Below, in pieces: positions 1 to 7,257 of a stretch of DNA of 34,039 bases. How positions within the stretch are numbered: position 1 is the first letter of the stretch; each line of letters starts with the position of its first letter. The notes beneath the pieces are model-generated. The model made no database searches and was not told the DNA's origin. It saw nothing but the letters and a program-made list of their open reading frames with translations. Source of the DNA: Deltaproteobacteria bacterium RIFOXYD12_FULL_55_16 (lineage in GTDB: Bacteria; Desulfobacterota; Desulfobulbia; Desulfobulbales; Desulfurivibrionaceae); contig MGTC01000041.1 of NCBI GenBank assembly GCA_001799255.1, forward strand, positions 1-34,039, written 5' to 3'. A program made the position numbers and the translations under genes.

Positions 1-33
1 GAGGACATCTTTGCCGCTCGCTGTTCGTGCCAT
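1..33 (-). CDS. N-terminal fragment of a small protein, possibly HicA-like toxin (runs off the window)
   Basis: Only the first 11 codons are inside the window, reading MARTASGKDVL from an ATG at 33..31. The start is well supported by a GGAGGTGAG Shine-Dalgarno a few bases upstream and by a promoter further up. N-termini of the form M-x-R-x-SGK-x-(V/L) are common in the HicA/YcfA family of mRNA-cleaving toxins, and that resemblance is the only reason for the name. Eleven residues cannot establish the family. The neighbouring sequence to the left would settle it at once, by showing the double-stranded-RNA-binding-like HicA fold and a hicB partner. Confidence 0.35.
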   Translation of the reverse strand, partial: MARTASGKDVL

Positions 34-36
34 AGT

Positions 37-56
37 CTCACCTCCGTTTTGGTGAG
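37..56. promoter_or_regulatory. inverted repeat over the transcription start of the leftmost gene
   Basis: CTCACC and GGTGAG face each other across 8 nt, between the predicted -10 box and the ATG of the leftmost gene. The left arm overlaps its Shine-Dalgarno. The position fits an operator for autoregulation or a hairpin that masks the ribosome site; the sequence cannot tell which. Confidence 0.4.
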
Positions 57-59
57 GGT

Positions 60-68
60 ATTATAGCA
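60..68 (-). promoter_or_regulatory. extended -10 promoter of the leftmost gene
   Basis: On the minus strand this reads TGCTATAAT, a perfect extended -10 element, about 27 nt upstream of the ATG. A weak -35 (TTCCAT) lies 17 nt further up. The surrounding stretch (about 60-110) is clearly AT-rich compared with its neighbours. A start of transcription near 53 would leave a leader of only about 20 nt. Confidence 0.55.
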
Positions 69-225
69 TATTTGATTTAGAAATGGAATAAGTTATCAAT
101 ACTGGAGTTTGCCCAAAACCTTGAATTTTCGTCCGGCCCGTTACCGCTGTGGGATGAAACGACGGGCGTCTTTCAGGAGGAGCAGAAGTTGGTGGTGTTG
201 CAAGGGGCGGAACGGGGGGCAGGAC

Positions 226-1740
226 TCAGCAGAAAAAAGCGGCATGGTTGGAGGTGAAAAGCGGCGGATCGCGGTGAAGAATCCGGGCAATGGCCGGGTG
301 ACGCTTGAACTCCTGGTCGAGAAACCGCCGGATTTCCTTGCGCGACCAGCCTCTGGGATGTTCGAAATCGGTGTACAGGGAGAGGTCGCCCCCGTAAAAC
401 GCGCTGCGCGCTACAGCTGGCGCTTCCGGGCTGCCGACGGGCATGTTGAACACGGCCAGATTGAGAAAGGTGATGGCCTGGTGATGCCGGGCCACAAAGT
501 CCAGGGTGTGTCGCGCTTCGCTCAGGGATTCCGCAGGGGTGCCGAAGAGCAGATAGATGTAGGTGGCAATCCCGGCCGCAGCCAAGGTTTGCAGAACCTT
601 TGCGCTCAGGGCCAGATCCTGGCCCTTGTGCATGGCCGCCAGCACGGACTGATCGCCTGATTCCAGACCCAGCTTCAGCATCCGGCAGCCGGAACGGCGC
701 AGGGCCTGGCAGAAATCAATCTCAGCCAGCAGGGGGCTGATCCGGGCAAAGCCGTACCAGTCGAGGCCCGGTGGGTCGGCGGCCAGGGCCTGCATCAGAG
801 CCGGGCTCACCGCGTTGTCGAGAAAATGGAGCAGGGCCGGCTGGCCAGGCTGGCTGGCGGCCTTGAGCCTGGCGATATCCGCCAGCACCGTGGCCGGGGG
901 AAGCTGTTGATAGGGGTTGCCTTCGGCCTTTTCCGGGCAGAACAGGCAGCGGTTCCAGTAGCAGCCCGCAGAGGCGGCATAAGGCAGGATGAGGCCGGGG
1001 GCCAGATAGTTGGCCAGCGGCAGGCCGGAATAGGAAGGGGTCTGGTGAGACGGGGAAAAATCACCGGCAAGGAGGCGGATCAGCGCCTCTTCTCCTGGCC
1101 CGGCCAGGCAATGATCCACCAATCCGGCAAAGGGGCTGCGAAAGTTCGGGTTGCGCAGCCAGGAGGTAACCAGCCCGCCGCCTAAGGCGATGGGCAGCCC
1201 AGGATAACGTTTTTTAAGAAAGCCCAGCATGGCAAAGGTGGTTGGGGCCTGACTCAGGTAGTTCAGGGAGAAGCCAATAAGGGCAGGGCGGCTCTCTTCA
1301 ATAAGACCAGGGAGCCGGGCCGCGAAATAGGGAAAGAAGATGTTTGCCTCCGGGTTCTCGGCCGCCCGGATAAGATCGGCGCTGCTCAAGGGAGAGAGTC
1401 CCTGTTCCTGATAGTTGGCCAGGCTGAGGGCCAGATGGTGTCCTCGACCGCTCTGCTCCAGCACCCGGTTGACATCCGCCACCGCCCGCCGGTAGCGGGA
1501 AGGATTCTGGTACAGTACCGGGGTTCGCAAGGCGGCCAGATTAGCGTTGAGATTTCTGCCCGCGCGCAGGCTCCAGGTGTCCGTGCCAGCAGGAGAACCG
1601 GCAAGCAGGAACAACTGGCCTTCCAGATTAGCGTCCAGCAGGGTGCAGGGCAGGCCATGCCCGCGTAAGGCTCCGGCCAGACGGGCAATCCCGGCGGGAG
1701 GTTCGCAGGCCTTGGCGGCGGGGGGATGGATGAGAAGCAT
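226..1740 (-). CDS. B12-binding-domain radical SAM protein
   Basis: A 504-residue protein that starts MLLIHPP, typical of the cobalamin-binding Rossmann domain placed in front of a radical SAM core. The [4Fe-4S]/SAM cluster motif reads CYWNRCLFC (Cx4Cx2C), preceded by PYAASAG; this spacing occurs in several B12-radical SAM subfamilies. A later LKLGLESGDQ stretch matches the core barrel of radical SAM enzymes. Members of this superfamily carry out methyl transfers or ring rearrangements, but the substrate cannot be read from sequence and no pathway gene lies next to it. The start has only a weak ribosome site. No terminator is visible in the 190 nt between its stop and the next gene on the same strand. 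Confidence 0.85.
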   Translation of the reverse strand: MLLIHPPAAKACEPPAGIARLAGALRGHGLPCTLLDANLEGQLFLLAGSPAGTDTWSLRAGRNLNANLAALRTPVLYQNPSRYRRAVADVNRVLEQSGRGHHLALSLANYQEQGLSPLSSADLIRAAENPEANIFFPYFAARLPGLIEESRPALIGFSLNYLSQAPTTFAMLGFLKKRYPGLPIALGGGLVTSWLRNPNFRSPFAGLVDHCLAGPGEEALIRLLAGDFSPSHQTPSYSGLPLANYLAPGLILPYAASAGCYWNRCLFCPEKAEGNPYQQLPPATVLADIARLKAASQPGQPALLHFLDNAVSPALMQALAADPPGLDWYGFARISPLLAEIDFCQALRRSGCRMLKLGLESGDQSVLAAMHKGQDLALSAKVLQTLAAAGIATYIYLLFGTPAESLSEARHTLDFVARHHQAITFLNLAVFNMPVGSPEAPAVARSAFYGGDLSLYTDFEHPRGWSRKEIRRFLDQEFKRHPAIARILHRDPPLFTSNHAAFFC

Positions 1741-1786
1741 GGGAGTGAAGATACCCGAATTAGGGCGGGAACGCCATGAGCAGCTG

Positions 1787-1815
1787 AAAAAAACGGGCGC
1801 TTAAATGAGCGCCCG
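1787..1815 (-). terminator. rho-independent terminator of the uspA/tauE operon
   Basis: Read on the minus strand, a perfect 7-bp GC stem (CGGGCGC / GCGCCCG, loop of 8) is followed directly by seven U. It lies about 180 nt beyond the uspA stop, past repeat element A, and closes the minus-strand operon before the radical SAM gene. Confidence 0.85.
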
Positions 1816-1889
1816 CAGAGAACCTGTTGTTTACAAAAAAAGGCGGCAACTATTCAGCGTTGACCCAGAAATTGGAAAAACCCAAAAAA

Positions 1890-1997
1890 CGTAACTGTTC
1901 AGCAGTGCCGTAGCTGCTAGGAAAAGGCCTGCGAAGTGTGCTTTTGCACACGAGCAGGCCGATGACAACGCAGATGCGGTGCTGCTGGACAGTTACG
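1890..1997. repeat. interspersed inverted-repeat element, copy A
   Basis: A 108-bp imperfect palindrome bounded by CGTAACTGTTCAGCAG and CTGCTGGACAGTTACG. The centre is a strong nested hairpin: GGCCTGC (1926-1932) pairs with GCAGGCC (1954-1960), and GTGTGC with GCACAC around a TTTT loop. Its right end overlaps the uspA stop codon, which is the TAA inside the terminal CGTAAC read on the minus strand. Copies B and E are in the opposite orientation and recognisably similar through the middle. Confidence 0.85.
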
Positions 1998-2850
1998 ACA
2001 GGTGGCAGACCAGAACCGGGCAATCCGCATAGCCGATAACCCGCTCGGTGACGCTGCCCATGAGCAGGCGGGTCAAGCCTTTCCTGCCATGGGAACCCAT
2101 GACGATCAGGCTGGCGGAGATTTCCGCCGCCATGGCGGTGATGGCCTGATGGGGTTCGCCGTCGCGGACGAACAGCTCCGTCTGCACCCCAAGATCACTG
2201 GCCCATTTTTTGACCTTGTCCAGAACCTTGTCCGCTTCCTGATACAATTCCTTCACCACCTCCTGACCAACCGCGTAAAACTCGTCATTGGTATAGACCA
2301 CGGAAACGGCGGAAAGCCTGGCTTTCCGTTCCTGGGCAATCTCTAACGCCCTGGCCAGGGCGTTGTCGCAGCAGGTGGAGCCGTCCGTGGCCAGCAGCAG
2401 GTTCTCCCAGGAGAGCCTGCTGTTTTCCGGGATCACCAGGACATCCTTGCTGGTATGCCCGATGACCCTGGCGGTGACGCTGCCGATGAGCGCCCGTTCC
2501 ACTGTGCCCTTGCCCCGGCGACCCATGACAATGAGATCGCAGTTCTCCTCTTCGGCGACCTGGACGATCTGCTCGTAGGGTTCGCCCTGTTCCAGGTTGC
2601 TCAGGATGTGAACCCCCTCCTGATCCGCAATGCGCTTGGCTTCGGCCAGCAGCTCAAGCCCTGGCCCGGTGATGGCCTCCTTGATATTGGAAACCCCGAT
2701 GAGGTCCAGGTCTCCCTGGTAGGAAGGAACAACAGCCAGCACCTTGATCCAGCTCTTGTCCTCCCTGGCCACCTGGCTTGCCAGGGAGAGGGCGTTTTTA
2801 GCAGAGGGAGAACCATCATAGGCAACGAGAATCTTTCGATATTTAGCCAT
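1993..2850 (-). CDS. tandem-domain universal stress protein (UspA family)
   Basis: A 285-residue protein of two Usp domains. Each domain starts with a nucleotide-binding strand (ILVAYDGS near residue 8; LLLATDGS near 152). Each ends with the ATP-type G-x2-G-x9-G-(S) loop: MGRRGKGTVERALIGS in the first and MGSHGRKGLTRLLMGS in the second. Both therefore look competent for ATP binding. It is the last gene of the sigma-54 operon; its ATG overlaps the tauE stop by 8 nt and has a GGGAG ribosome site, so translation is probably coupled. The stop codon lies inside repeat element A. The physiological role is inferred only from the family: stress or energy-limitation response, here tied to anion export. 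Confidence 0.93.
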   Translation of the reverse strand: MAKYRKILVAYDGSPSAKNALSLASQVAREDKSWIKVLAVVPSYQGDLDLIGVSNIKEAITGPGLELLAEAKRIADQEGVHILSNLEQGEPYEQIVQVAEEENCDLIVMGRRGKGTVERALIGSVTARVIGHTSKDVLVIPENSRLSWENLLLATDGSTCCDNALARALEIAQERKARLSAVSVVYTNDEFYAVGQEVVKELYQEADKVLDKVKKWASDLGVQTELFVRDGEPHQAITAMAAEISASLIVMGSHGRKGLTRLLMGSVTERVIGYADCPVLVCHLS

Positions 2851-4183
2851 GATTGACTCCCGCGAGGGCCCTTTTGCTGTGGCGGTCGGCGGTCATCCCC
2901 TTGACCATGGCCACGATGATGATGAGAGCGGCAGAGCCCAGGGCAGTAACCAGAGACCAGAAGCTGATCCCTTCGAGCAGGGCAAGAGTGCCCGCGTCAA
3001 TGGGGCTCATCAGGTCAAGATCGATCAGGTAACCGGGGATCTTGACTCCACGACTGACCGCAACGATGAGCATGGTGGTGGCCATGACCACCTTGATGAT
3101 GTAGTCCTTGACATAGGTGGTGCCTAAGGCGCCGAGCTGCACGCCGATCAGGGAGGTGGCCAGGAGCAGCAGGGCGAGGCGAATATCGATCAGACCGGAC
3201 AGGCCCCACTGCACGGAACCCCAGGCACCCATGACAAAGGCGATAATCAACTCGGTGGCGCTGGCCACCATGGCGGAGGCGCCGATCACATAGATCATGC
3301 CGGGGACGCCGACAAAGCCGCCTACGGCGATGGTGGCGGCGAGCATGCCGGTGAGCAGGCCGACCGGGATGGTGATCCAGGCGGAGATGGTCACCTTGGC
3401 GGTTTTGAAGTGCATCATGGGGGGGAGATTGATCTTCTGCATGGCAATGGCCAGTTTGCTCACGGTCTCTTTGCCGCCGCCCTTGGCGAGCTTCCAGGCA
3501 TCATAAAAGACATAGCCGCCGACAAAAACAAGAACCACCATAAAAACCGCGCTGATGTAGAGGTTGGAGCCCGCGCCGCCGAATTGATTCAGGATGTGTT
3601 TCTGGATCTTGATCCCGATCTGCACGCCAATGACGGCGGTGGAGGCCATGACCAGGCCGAGCTTGATATCCGCCTGACCGTATTTCCAGCGCTTGTAGGC
3701 GCCGACCATAGCCTTGGGGAATTTATGGCACATGTTGCTGGCCACCGCCACTGCGCCGGGCACGCCCAGAGACATCATGGCCGGGGTCATGACAAAGGCG
3801 CCACCGGAGCCGATGAAGCCGGAAAGCAAGCCGCCCACCGCGCCGATAACCAGCAGGGCAAGAAGCTTGCTGACGCTCATGTCTATAAACATGATGGAGA
3901 CATCCTTCATCACCTTGTCAGCAGCGGCATGTTTGTCCAGATTGATCAGCACCTTCTGGTTCATTTTCATGTCCTCGGGCTGCATCTTCTCGCCCAGGGT
4001 AAGGGTCATAAATTCCTTGGTGTCATCTTTCTGAAAGACAAGGGTGCGCTCTGCGGCATTCACTTCGGTGATAATGCCTTTGAGCATATCCTTGGACGGC
4101 CCGTCCCCAGCGGCCAGGGCCGACTGGGCAACCATGGCCAGGGGAAGCAGGGCGAACATGAGTATAAACAGTAACTTTTTCAT
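2843..4183 (-). CDS. TauE/SafE-family anion exporter with an extra periplasmic N-terminal domain
   Basis: A 446-residue protein. Residues 1-25 are a signal peptide (MKKLL, hydrophobic core, ALA-A). Residues about 30-100 form a soluble domain rich in beta strands (KGIITEV, RTLVFQKDD, KVLINLD) that resembles small OB-like barrels. Then comes the multi-helix TauE core, with the paired family motifs GGLLSGFIGSGGAFVMTP and GMLAATIAVGGFVGVPGM. Family members export sulfite, sulfoacetate or similar organosulfur anions, so sulfite is a natural guess in a sulfur-metabolising organism, but the substrate is inference. An AAGGAG ribosome site supports the start. It is the fourth gene of the sigma-54 operon. 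Confidence 0.9.
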   Translation of the reverse strand: MKKLLFILMFALLPLAMVAQSALAAGDGPSKDMLKGIITEVNAAERTLVFQKDDTKEFMTLTLGEKMQPEDMKMNQKVLINLDKHAAADKVMKDVSIMFIDMSVSKLLALLVIGAVGGLLSGFIGSGGAFVMTPAMMSLGVPGAVAVASNMCHKFPKAMVGAYKRWKYGQADIKLGLVMASTAVIGVQIGIKIQKHILNQFGGAGSNLYISAVFMVVLVFVGGYVFYDAWKLAKGGGKETVSKLAIAMQKINLPPMMHFKTAKVTISAWITIPVGLLTGMLAATIAVGGFVGVPGMIYVIGASAMVASATELIIAFVMGAWGSVQWGLSGLIDIRLALLLLATSLIGVQLGALGTTYVKDYIIKVVMATTMLIVAVSRGVKIPGYLIDLDLMSPIDAGTLALLEGISFWSLVTALGSAALIIIVAMVKGMTADRHSKRALAGVNHG

Positions 4184-4219
4184 GAGGGTAGATCTCCTTT
4201 AGCTAAGCTGGGCAGGTGT

Positions 4220-4567
4220 TTATTTTTTTGCTTCAAGACCAAGGGTGCTCAGCAGGTTGCTGGCAAAGGCCCCGTGGATGAAGGAAAAGAAGAAGGCCGC
4301 CCCTACCGGGTACACCCAGCGCCAGCCGCCCATGGTGAAGATCTCGGTGACCAGCTTTTCGTTGGTAAAGAGCAGGACATAGGCGGAAATCGACAGCATC
4401 CCGAAAATAATGGTTTTTGAGTATGGTTTGGGTCTTCCCGCCGGAACCGGAGATTTACCGGCCTGCTTTTTAGCGCTTTCACTCAGAATCTGGCGGGCGG
4501 TGTCGCCTTCTCCTGCCTCGGCAAAGGCGATAGCCGACATGTTTTTGTCAAAGGTGGTGAGGTTCAT
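4220..4567 (-). CDS. small two-TM protein with an N-terminal FAEA mini-domain
   Basis: A 115-residue protein of no recognised family. Residues 1-28 carry the pattern M-S-A-I-A-FAEA-GE-x3-AR-x-IL, which recurs in the two genes directly upstream. A basic, proline-rich linker follows (about 35-50). Two hydrophobic segments come next, at about 51-67 (TIIFGMLSISAYVLLF) and 84-100 (VYPVGAAFFFSFIHGAF). The start has a clear GGGAG site 5 nt upstream. It lies 36 nt before tauE in the same operon, so it may be an accessory or anchoring subunit of the exporter; that role is inference from position alone. Confidence 0.8.
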   Translation of the reverse strand: MNLTTFDKNMSAIAFAEAGEGDTARQILSESAKKQAGKSPVPAGRPKPYSKTIIFGMLSISAYVLLFTNEKLVTEIFTMGGWRWVYPVGAAFFFSFIHGAFASNLLSTLGLEAKK

Positions 4568-4605
4568 TTTTGCTCCCTTTTTGCTTGATATTTCTAGTTA
4601 TAGTG

Positions 4606-5130
4606 TCAGACTCTGCCCGATCCCGCGTACATCACGACAGGACAGTGCAAGGCCTGAAATTTGGCGATCATGTTTTCTTTTGCCTTGCGGCAGCTCATGC
4701 CGTCTGGCTCCAAGACATCGAAGACCACGCAGAGGATATCCCGGCGAGCGCTGGCATGGCGAAGCAGCTCATCCGCCAGACAGCCCAGCCCGCTGACCGG
4801 TTGATAGATAACGCCCTTTTCCTGCAAGGCGGTATTCAGGGCGACGAGGGGCTCTTTTTCCTGATTCAGCCAGGACGCTGTTTCGTTCTCCGGCAGGCGC
4901 AGCATGTGGAAGATCTCCAGGCCGCCGCCAAGACGCTGGCAGAGGTGCAGGGCGTAGCTGATGGTTCTGGTCGCAATCTCCGGCTTGTCGGTTCCCAGAA
5001 GCACCCGTTTGCGGGCATTCTTGCTGGTTGTGAGGAACTGGCGCGCCGTCTCGAATTCGCCGGCCTCGGCAAAGGTCGCCGCAGTCATGGCCTCTTCAAG
5101 TTTTTTGAACATTGTCGTCAGGGCGCTCAT
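4606..5130 (-). CDS. Usp-like protein with an N-terminal FAEA mini-domain
   Basis: The 174-residue protein starts at the ATG 5130..5128. A longer open frame exists upstream, but that extension overlaps the preceding small gene and looks noncoding. Residues 1-33 hold the repeated mini-domain (M-x-AATFAEA-GEFETARQFL). From about residue 40 there is a Usp-like Rossmann fold: RVLLGTDKPEIATRTISYAL, later LCVVFDVLEPDG and a closing CPVVMYAG. The G-x2-G-x9-G-S ATP loop of classical Usp proteins is missing, so it is a degenerate or AMP-independent Usp relative. No strong Shine-Dalgarno is visible; expression may depend on coupling to the gene 29 nt upstream. Confidence 0.75.
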   Translation of the reverse strand: MSALTTMFKKLEEAMTAATFAEAGEFETARQFLTTSKNARKRVLLGTDKPEIATRTISYALHLCQRLGGGLEIFHMLRLPENETASWLNQEKEPLVALNTALQEKGVIYQPVSGLGCLADELLRHASARRDILCVVFDVLEPDGMSCRKAKENMIAKFQALHCPVVMYAGSGRV

Positions 5131-5159
5131 GGGGCGTGCCAAGGTCAAGAGTCTTCGCT

Positions 5160-5339
5160 TCAATGGGCGGAGTGGCGCGCCACGATCTGGCCGCCAGTCA
5201 TCTTGGTGTTCTGCTTCGTCTGCCTGTTCAGCGCCGCTTTCCTGTGGCCAAGGCATTCTTGCGCCAGTTCCGGTTCATTGGCCTCGGCAAAGGTGATGGC
5301 CATCATCAGGCGGTCGATTCTGGTCAGGATGGTGTTCAT
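5160..5339 (-). CDS. 59-aa FAEA mini-domain protein, first gene of the sigma-54 operon
   Basis: It starts at the ATG 5339..5337, with a GGGGAG ribosome site 7 nt upstream; the longer open frame that precedes it crosses the promoter and is not coding. The protein is little more than the shared mini-domain (residues 1-30, MMAITFAEANEPELAQECL) plus a basic, probably disordered tail. It is the promoter-proximal gene, about 63 nt downstream of the predicted sigma-54 start. The function is unknown. Because the same module heads the next two proteins, it may serve as a docking or dimerisation element; that is inference. Confidence 0.7.
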   Translation of the reverse strand: MNTILTRIDRLMMAITFAEANEPELAQECLGHRKAALNRQTKQNTKMTGGQIVARHSAH

Positions 5340-5390
5340 GATTTTTCTCCCCTGGATATGGATGTGGTGATGAAACAGGATAAATTTTCG

Positions 5391-5418
5391 GTTGCTCTTG
5401 CCTGGTTCGTTGAGCAAC
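5391..5418. promoter_or_regulatory. inverted repeat across the sigma-54 start site
   Basis: GTTGCTC and GAGCAAC, perfect 7-bp arms 14 nt apart, run from the -12 box of the sigma-54 promoter into the first transcribed bases. The arms repeat the GTTGC/GCAAC theme of the two upstream palindromes. It could be a site where the regulator, or a repressor, blocks the promoter. Confidence 0.4.
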
Positions 5419-5428
5419 AAGTGTGCCA
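5413..5428 (-). promoter_or_regulatory. sigma-54 promoter of the tauE/usp operon
   Basis: On the minus strand it reads TGGCAC-ACTTG-TTGCT, an exact match to the sigma-54 -24/-12 consensus (TGGCAC-N5-TTGCW). Transcription would start near 5402 and reach the first ATG at 5339 after about 63 nt. The divergently encoded regulator at 7258-8625 has the sigma-54-contacting GAFTGA loop, so cognate control is the natural reading. The rest of the 322-nt gap (5340-5662) holds GTTGC/GCAAC palindromes, an AT-rich stretch and the kinase ribosome site. Confidence 0.85.
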
Positions 5429-5564
5429 GTCTCTGGTTTTTATGGATTATCGTTTTATTTCGAGCAGTTATCCTGATTGGTGGCTGCCAGGCATGATGTT
5501 TCTGTTTCGCAACATTATTTTTGTTGATAAAATAATTTTTAATAAAATCAGAGAGATAATCTGG

Positions 5565-5600
5565 TGTTGCAACAATAAAGATGGCGTTGCCAAATGCAAC
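5565..5600. promoter_or_regulatory. tandem palindromes, candidate enhancer (UAS) for the NtrC-type regulator
   Basis: Two sites share the arms GTTGC/GCAAC: the perfect palindrome TGTTGCAACA at 5565-5574, and GTTGC-N5-GCAAC at 5586-5600. They are centred about 168 and 191 nt upstream of the predicted start at 5402, the usual range for bacterial enhancer-binding proteins. Their centres are about 23 nt apart, roughly two helical turns, as expected for cooperative binding. Confidence 0.55.
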
Positions 5601-5662
5601 CTCTGGACTTTGTTTTTCGCTGGGAGTATGGTGTGCCTGAAGAGAAAAAAGGAAGATAAAAC

Positions 5663-7153
5663 ATGTTTCAGCTCGGCATCCGCAAAAAGATCACCTATGG
5701 CTTCTATCTGTTGCTCCTCCTCATGATGGGCTCCGCTGTTCTGACTTATGGCATCGTCAAGCGGGTGGAAGAGCAGGTGGCCTTCGGCGAGGTGGTTGAG
5801 GATTTTTTCAATACGACGCTTGAGCTGCGCAGGTTTGAGAAGAATTATTTTCTTTACCGGCAGGAAAAGGATTTTCAGGAAAATCAGCTTTACTGGCAGA
5901 AGGTCAGGGAGCTCTTTGCCAATAACGCGGCGGCCCTGCGCCTGACAGTTTCCGCCTTGGAGCTGGAGCAGCTGGGAAGGGTGATCGAGGCCTATAACGG
6001 AAACATGGCGCAGCTTCATGCCCATTACCTGGGGATTGTTCAGGGAGTGAAGTATCCCGGAAGCGGTCAGACCCAGGAGCAGCTGGAGGAGCAGCTCCGC
6101 TCCACGGGCAAGGAACTTACCGAGTTCGGGGAAAAAACCAGGGAGGCGGTGAAGAATAAGATCACGACCCTTCTGAAAACCACCCGCAAGATCCTTCTGG
6201 TTTCCATGGCCTGTCTTTTTGTTTCCGCCCTGAGCATTGCCGCCCTTCTGGGGAGGAAGGTGATGAGTTCCCTGAAGATTCTTGAGGGATACACCAAGAG
6301 GATCTCTCAGGGTGATTTTGTCGAGATCGGCGTGGGGGAGGGGGAGCCGGAGATTCGTTCGCTGCTTACGGCCTTCAACCGGATGACCAAGGAGCTGAGG
6401 ATGCGGCAGCATCAACTGGTGCAATCGGAAAAACTGGCGGCCTTGGGCACCCTGTTGTCCGGGGTGGCCCATGAGCTGAACAACCCCCTGTCCAATATCT
6501 CCACCTCGGCCCAGATTTTGGGCGAGGAGATTGCAGAAGACGATGTGGAGTTCAAGAAGAATCTCATCGGCCAGATAGAGATTCAGGCGGACAAGGCCCG
6601 TGATATCGTCCGCACCCTGCTGGAATTTTCCCGGATCAAGGAATTCCACAAGGAGAAGCTGCTGCTGAAAAAGCTGGTGGAGGAAACGATCCTGCTTATC
6701 CGGGGGCACGCATCCACCGAAGTGGTCATTGCCGTGGACATCCCGGAGGATCTCACCATCATCGTGGACAAGCAGCGGATGCAGCAGGTTCTGCTCAACC
6801 TGATCAAGAATGGAATCGACGCGGTGCAAGGCCACGGGCATCTCTGGATTTCCGCCCTTGGCACCGGGTGCGGCACCGGGCTTGACGAGGTAGAAATCCT
6901 TATCGAAGATGACGGGCCAGGCATCGAGGCGGAACATGTCAAGAGGATCTTTGACCCGTTTTTTACCACCAAGGATGTGGGCAAGGGCTCCGGCCTCGGG
7001 CTGTTCATTGTGCATGACATCATTGAGTGGCATGGCGGGGCCATCACCGTGGACAGCAGGCCCGGTCTTGGTACCACCTTCATTATCTGGCTGCCGGGTA
7101 ACTGTCCAGCAGCACCACATCTGCTTTGTCTTCGGCCTGCTCATGTGCAATAG
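5663..7153 (+). CDS. membrane sensor histidine kinase
   Basis: A 496-residue kinase. TM1 spans about residues 12-32. A periplasmic, mostly helical sensor region covers 33-175, TM2 177-197 and HAMP about 198-250. The phospho-acceptor is His270 in GVAHELNNPLSN. The ATPase shows the N box (LNLIKNGIDAV), the G1 box (EDDGPGI), the F box (FDPFFTTK) and the G2 box (GKGSGLGLF). It is divergent from the sigma-54 operon and followed by its response regulator. The signal is not evident; the operon suggests an envelope or sulfur-anion cue. Oddly, the natural end (FIIWLPG) runs straight into repeat element B, which adds about 18 non-family residues before the stop. Confidence 0.93.
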   Translation: MFQLGIRKKITYGFYLLLLLMMGSAVLTYGIVKRVEEQVAFGEVVEDFFNTTLELRRFEKNYFLYRQEKDFQENQLYWQKVRELFANNAAALRLTVSALELEQLGRVIEAYNGNMAQLHAHYLGIVQGVKYPGSGQTQEQLEEQLRSTGKELTEFGEKTREAVKNKITTLLKTTRKILLVSMACLFVSALSIAALLGRKVMSSLKILEGYTKRISQGDFVEIGVGEGEPEIRSLLTAFNRMTKELRMRQHQLVQSEKLAALGTLLSGVAHELNNPLSNISTSAQILGEEIAEDDVEFKKNLIGQIEIQADKARDIVRTLLEFSRIKEFHKEKLLLKKLVEETILLIRGHASTEVVIAVDIPEDLTIIVDKQRMQQVLLNLIKNGIDAVQGHGHLWISALGTGCGTGLDEVEILIEDDGPGIEAEHVKRIFDPFFTTKDVGKGSGLGLFIVHDIIEWHGGAITVDSRPGLGTTFIIWLPGNCPAAPHLLCLRPAHVQ

Positions 7154-7205
7154 CACACTTTGCAAACCTCTTTCGCGCATCTGCGGCACTGCTGAACAGT
7201 TACCC
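7096..7205. repeat. interspersed inverted-repeat element, copy B
   Basis: About 110 bp between GGGTAACTGTCCAGCAG and CTGCTGAACAGTTACCC. The outermost GGG/CCC pair differs from the C/G pair of copy A but still pairs. The middle contains ACCACATCTGC, TTCGGCCTGC and a GTGC-AATA-GCAC hairpin, shared with copy E in the same orientation. It lies between the kinase and its response regulator. The kinase reading frame runs through it, because the terminal GTAAC falls in the wrong frame to stop translation. Confidence 0.85.
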
Positions 7206-7257
7206 CCAATTCCGGCCTCAAGCTGGATAATTATGCTCCCAGGAGAGCAAGAGGAAC

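Noticed and set aside
5601-5620. A sigma-54-like promoter on the plus strand for the kinase (TGGAC...TTCGC)
   Set aside because: The GG and GC elements are 12 nt apart instead of 10, so it does not fit.
5468-7189. A 573-codon open frame on the minus strand, opposite the histidine kinase
   Set aside because: It is the shadow of the kinase gene: the composition is His/Gln/Leu-rich, there is no domain, and the true plus-strand protein has all kinase motifs.
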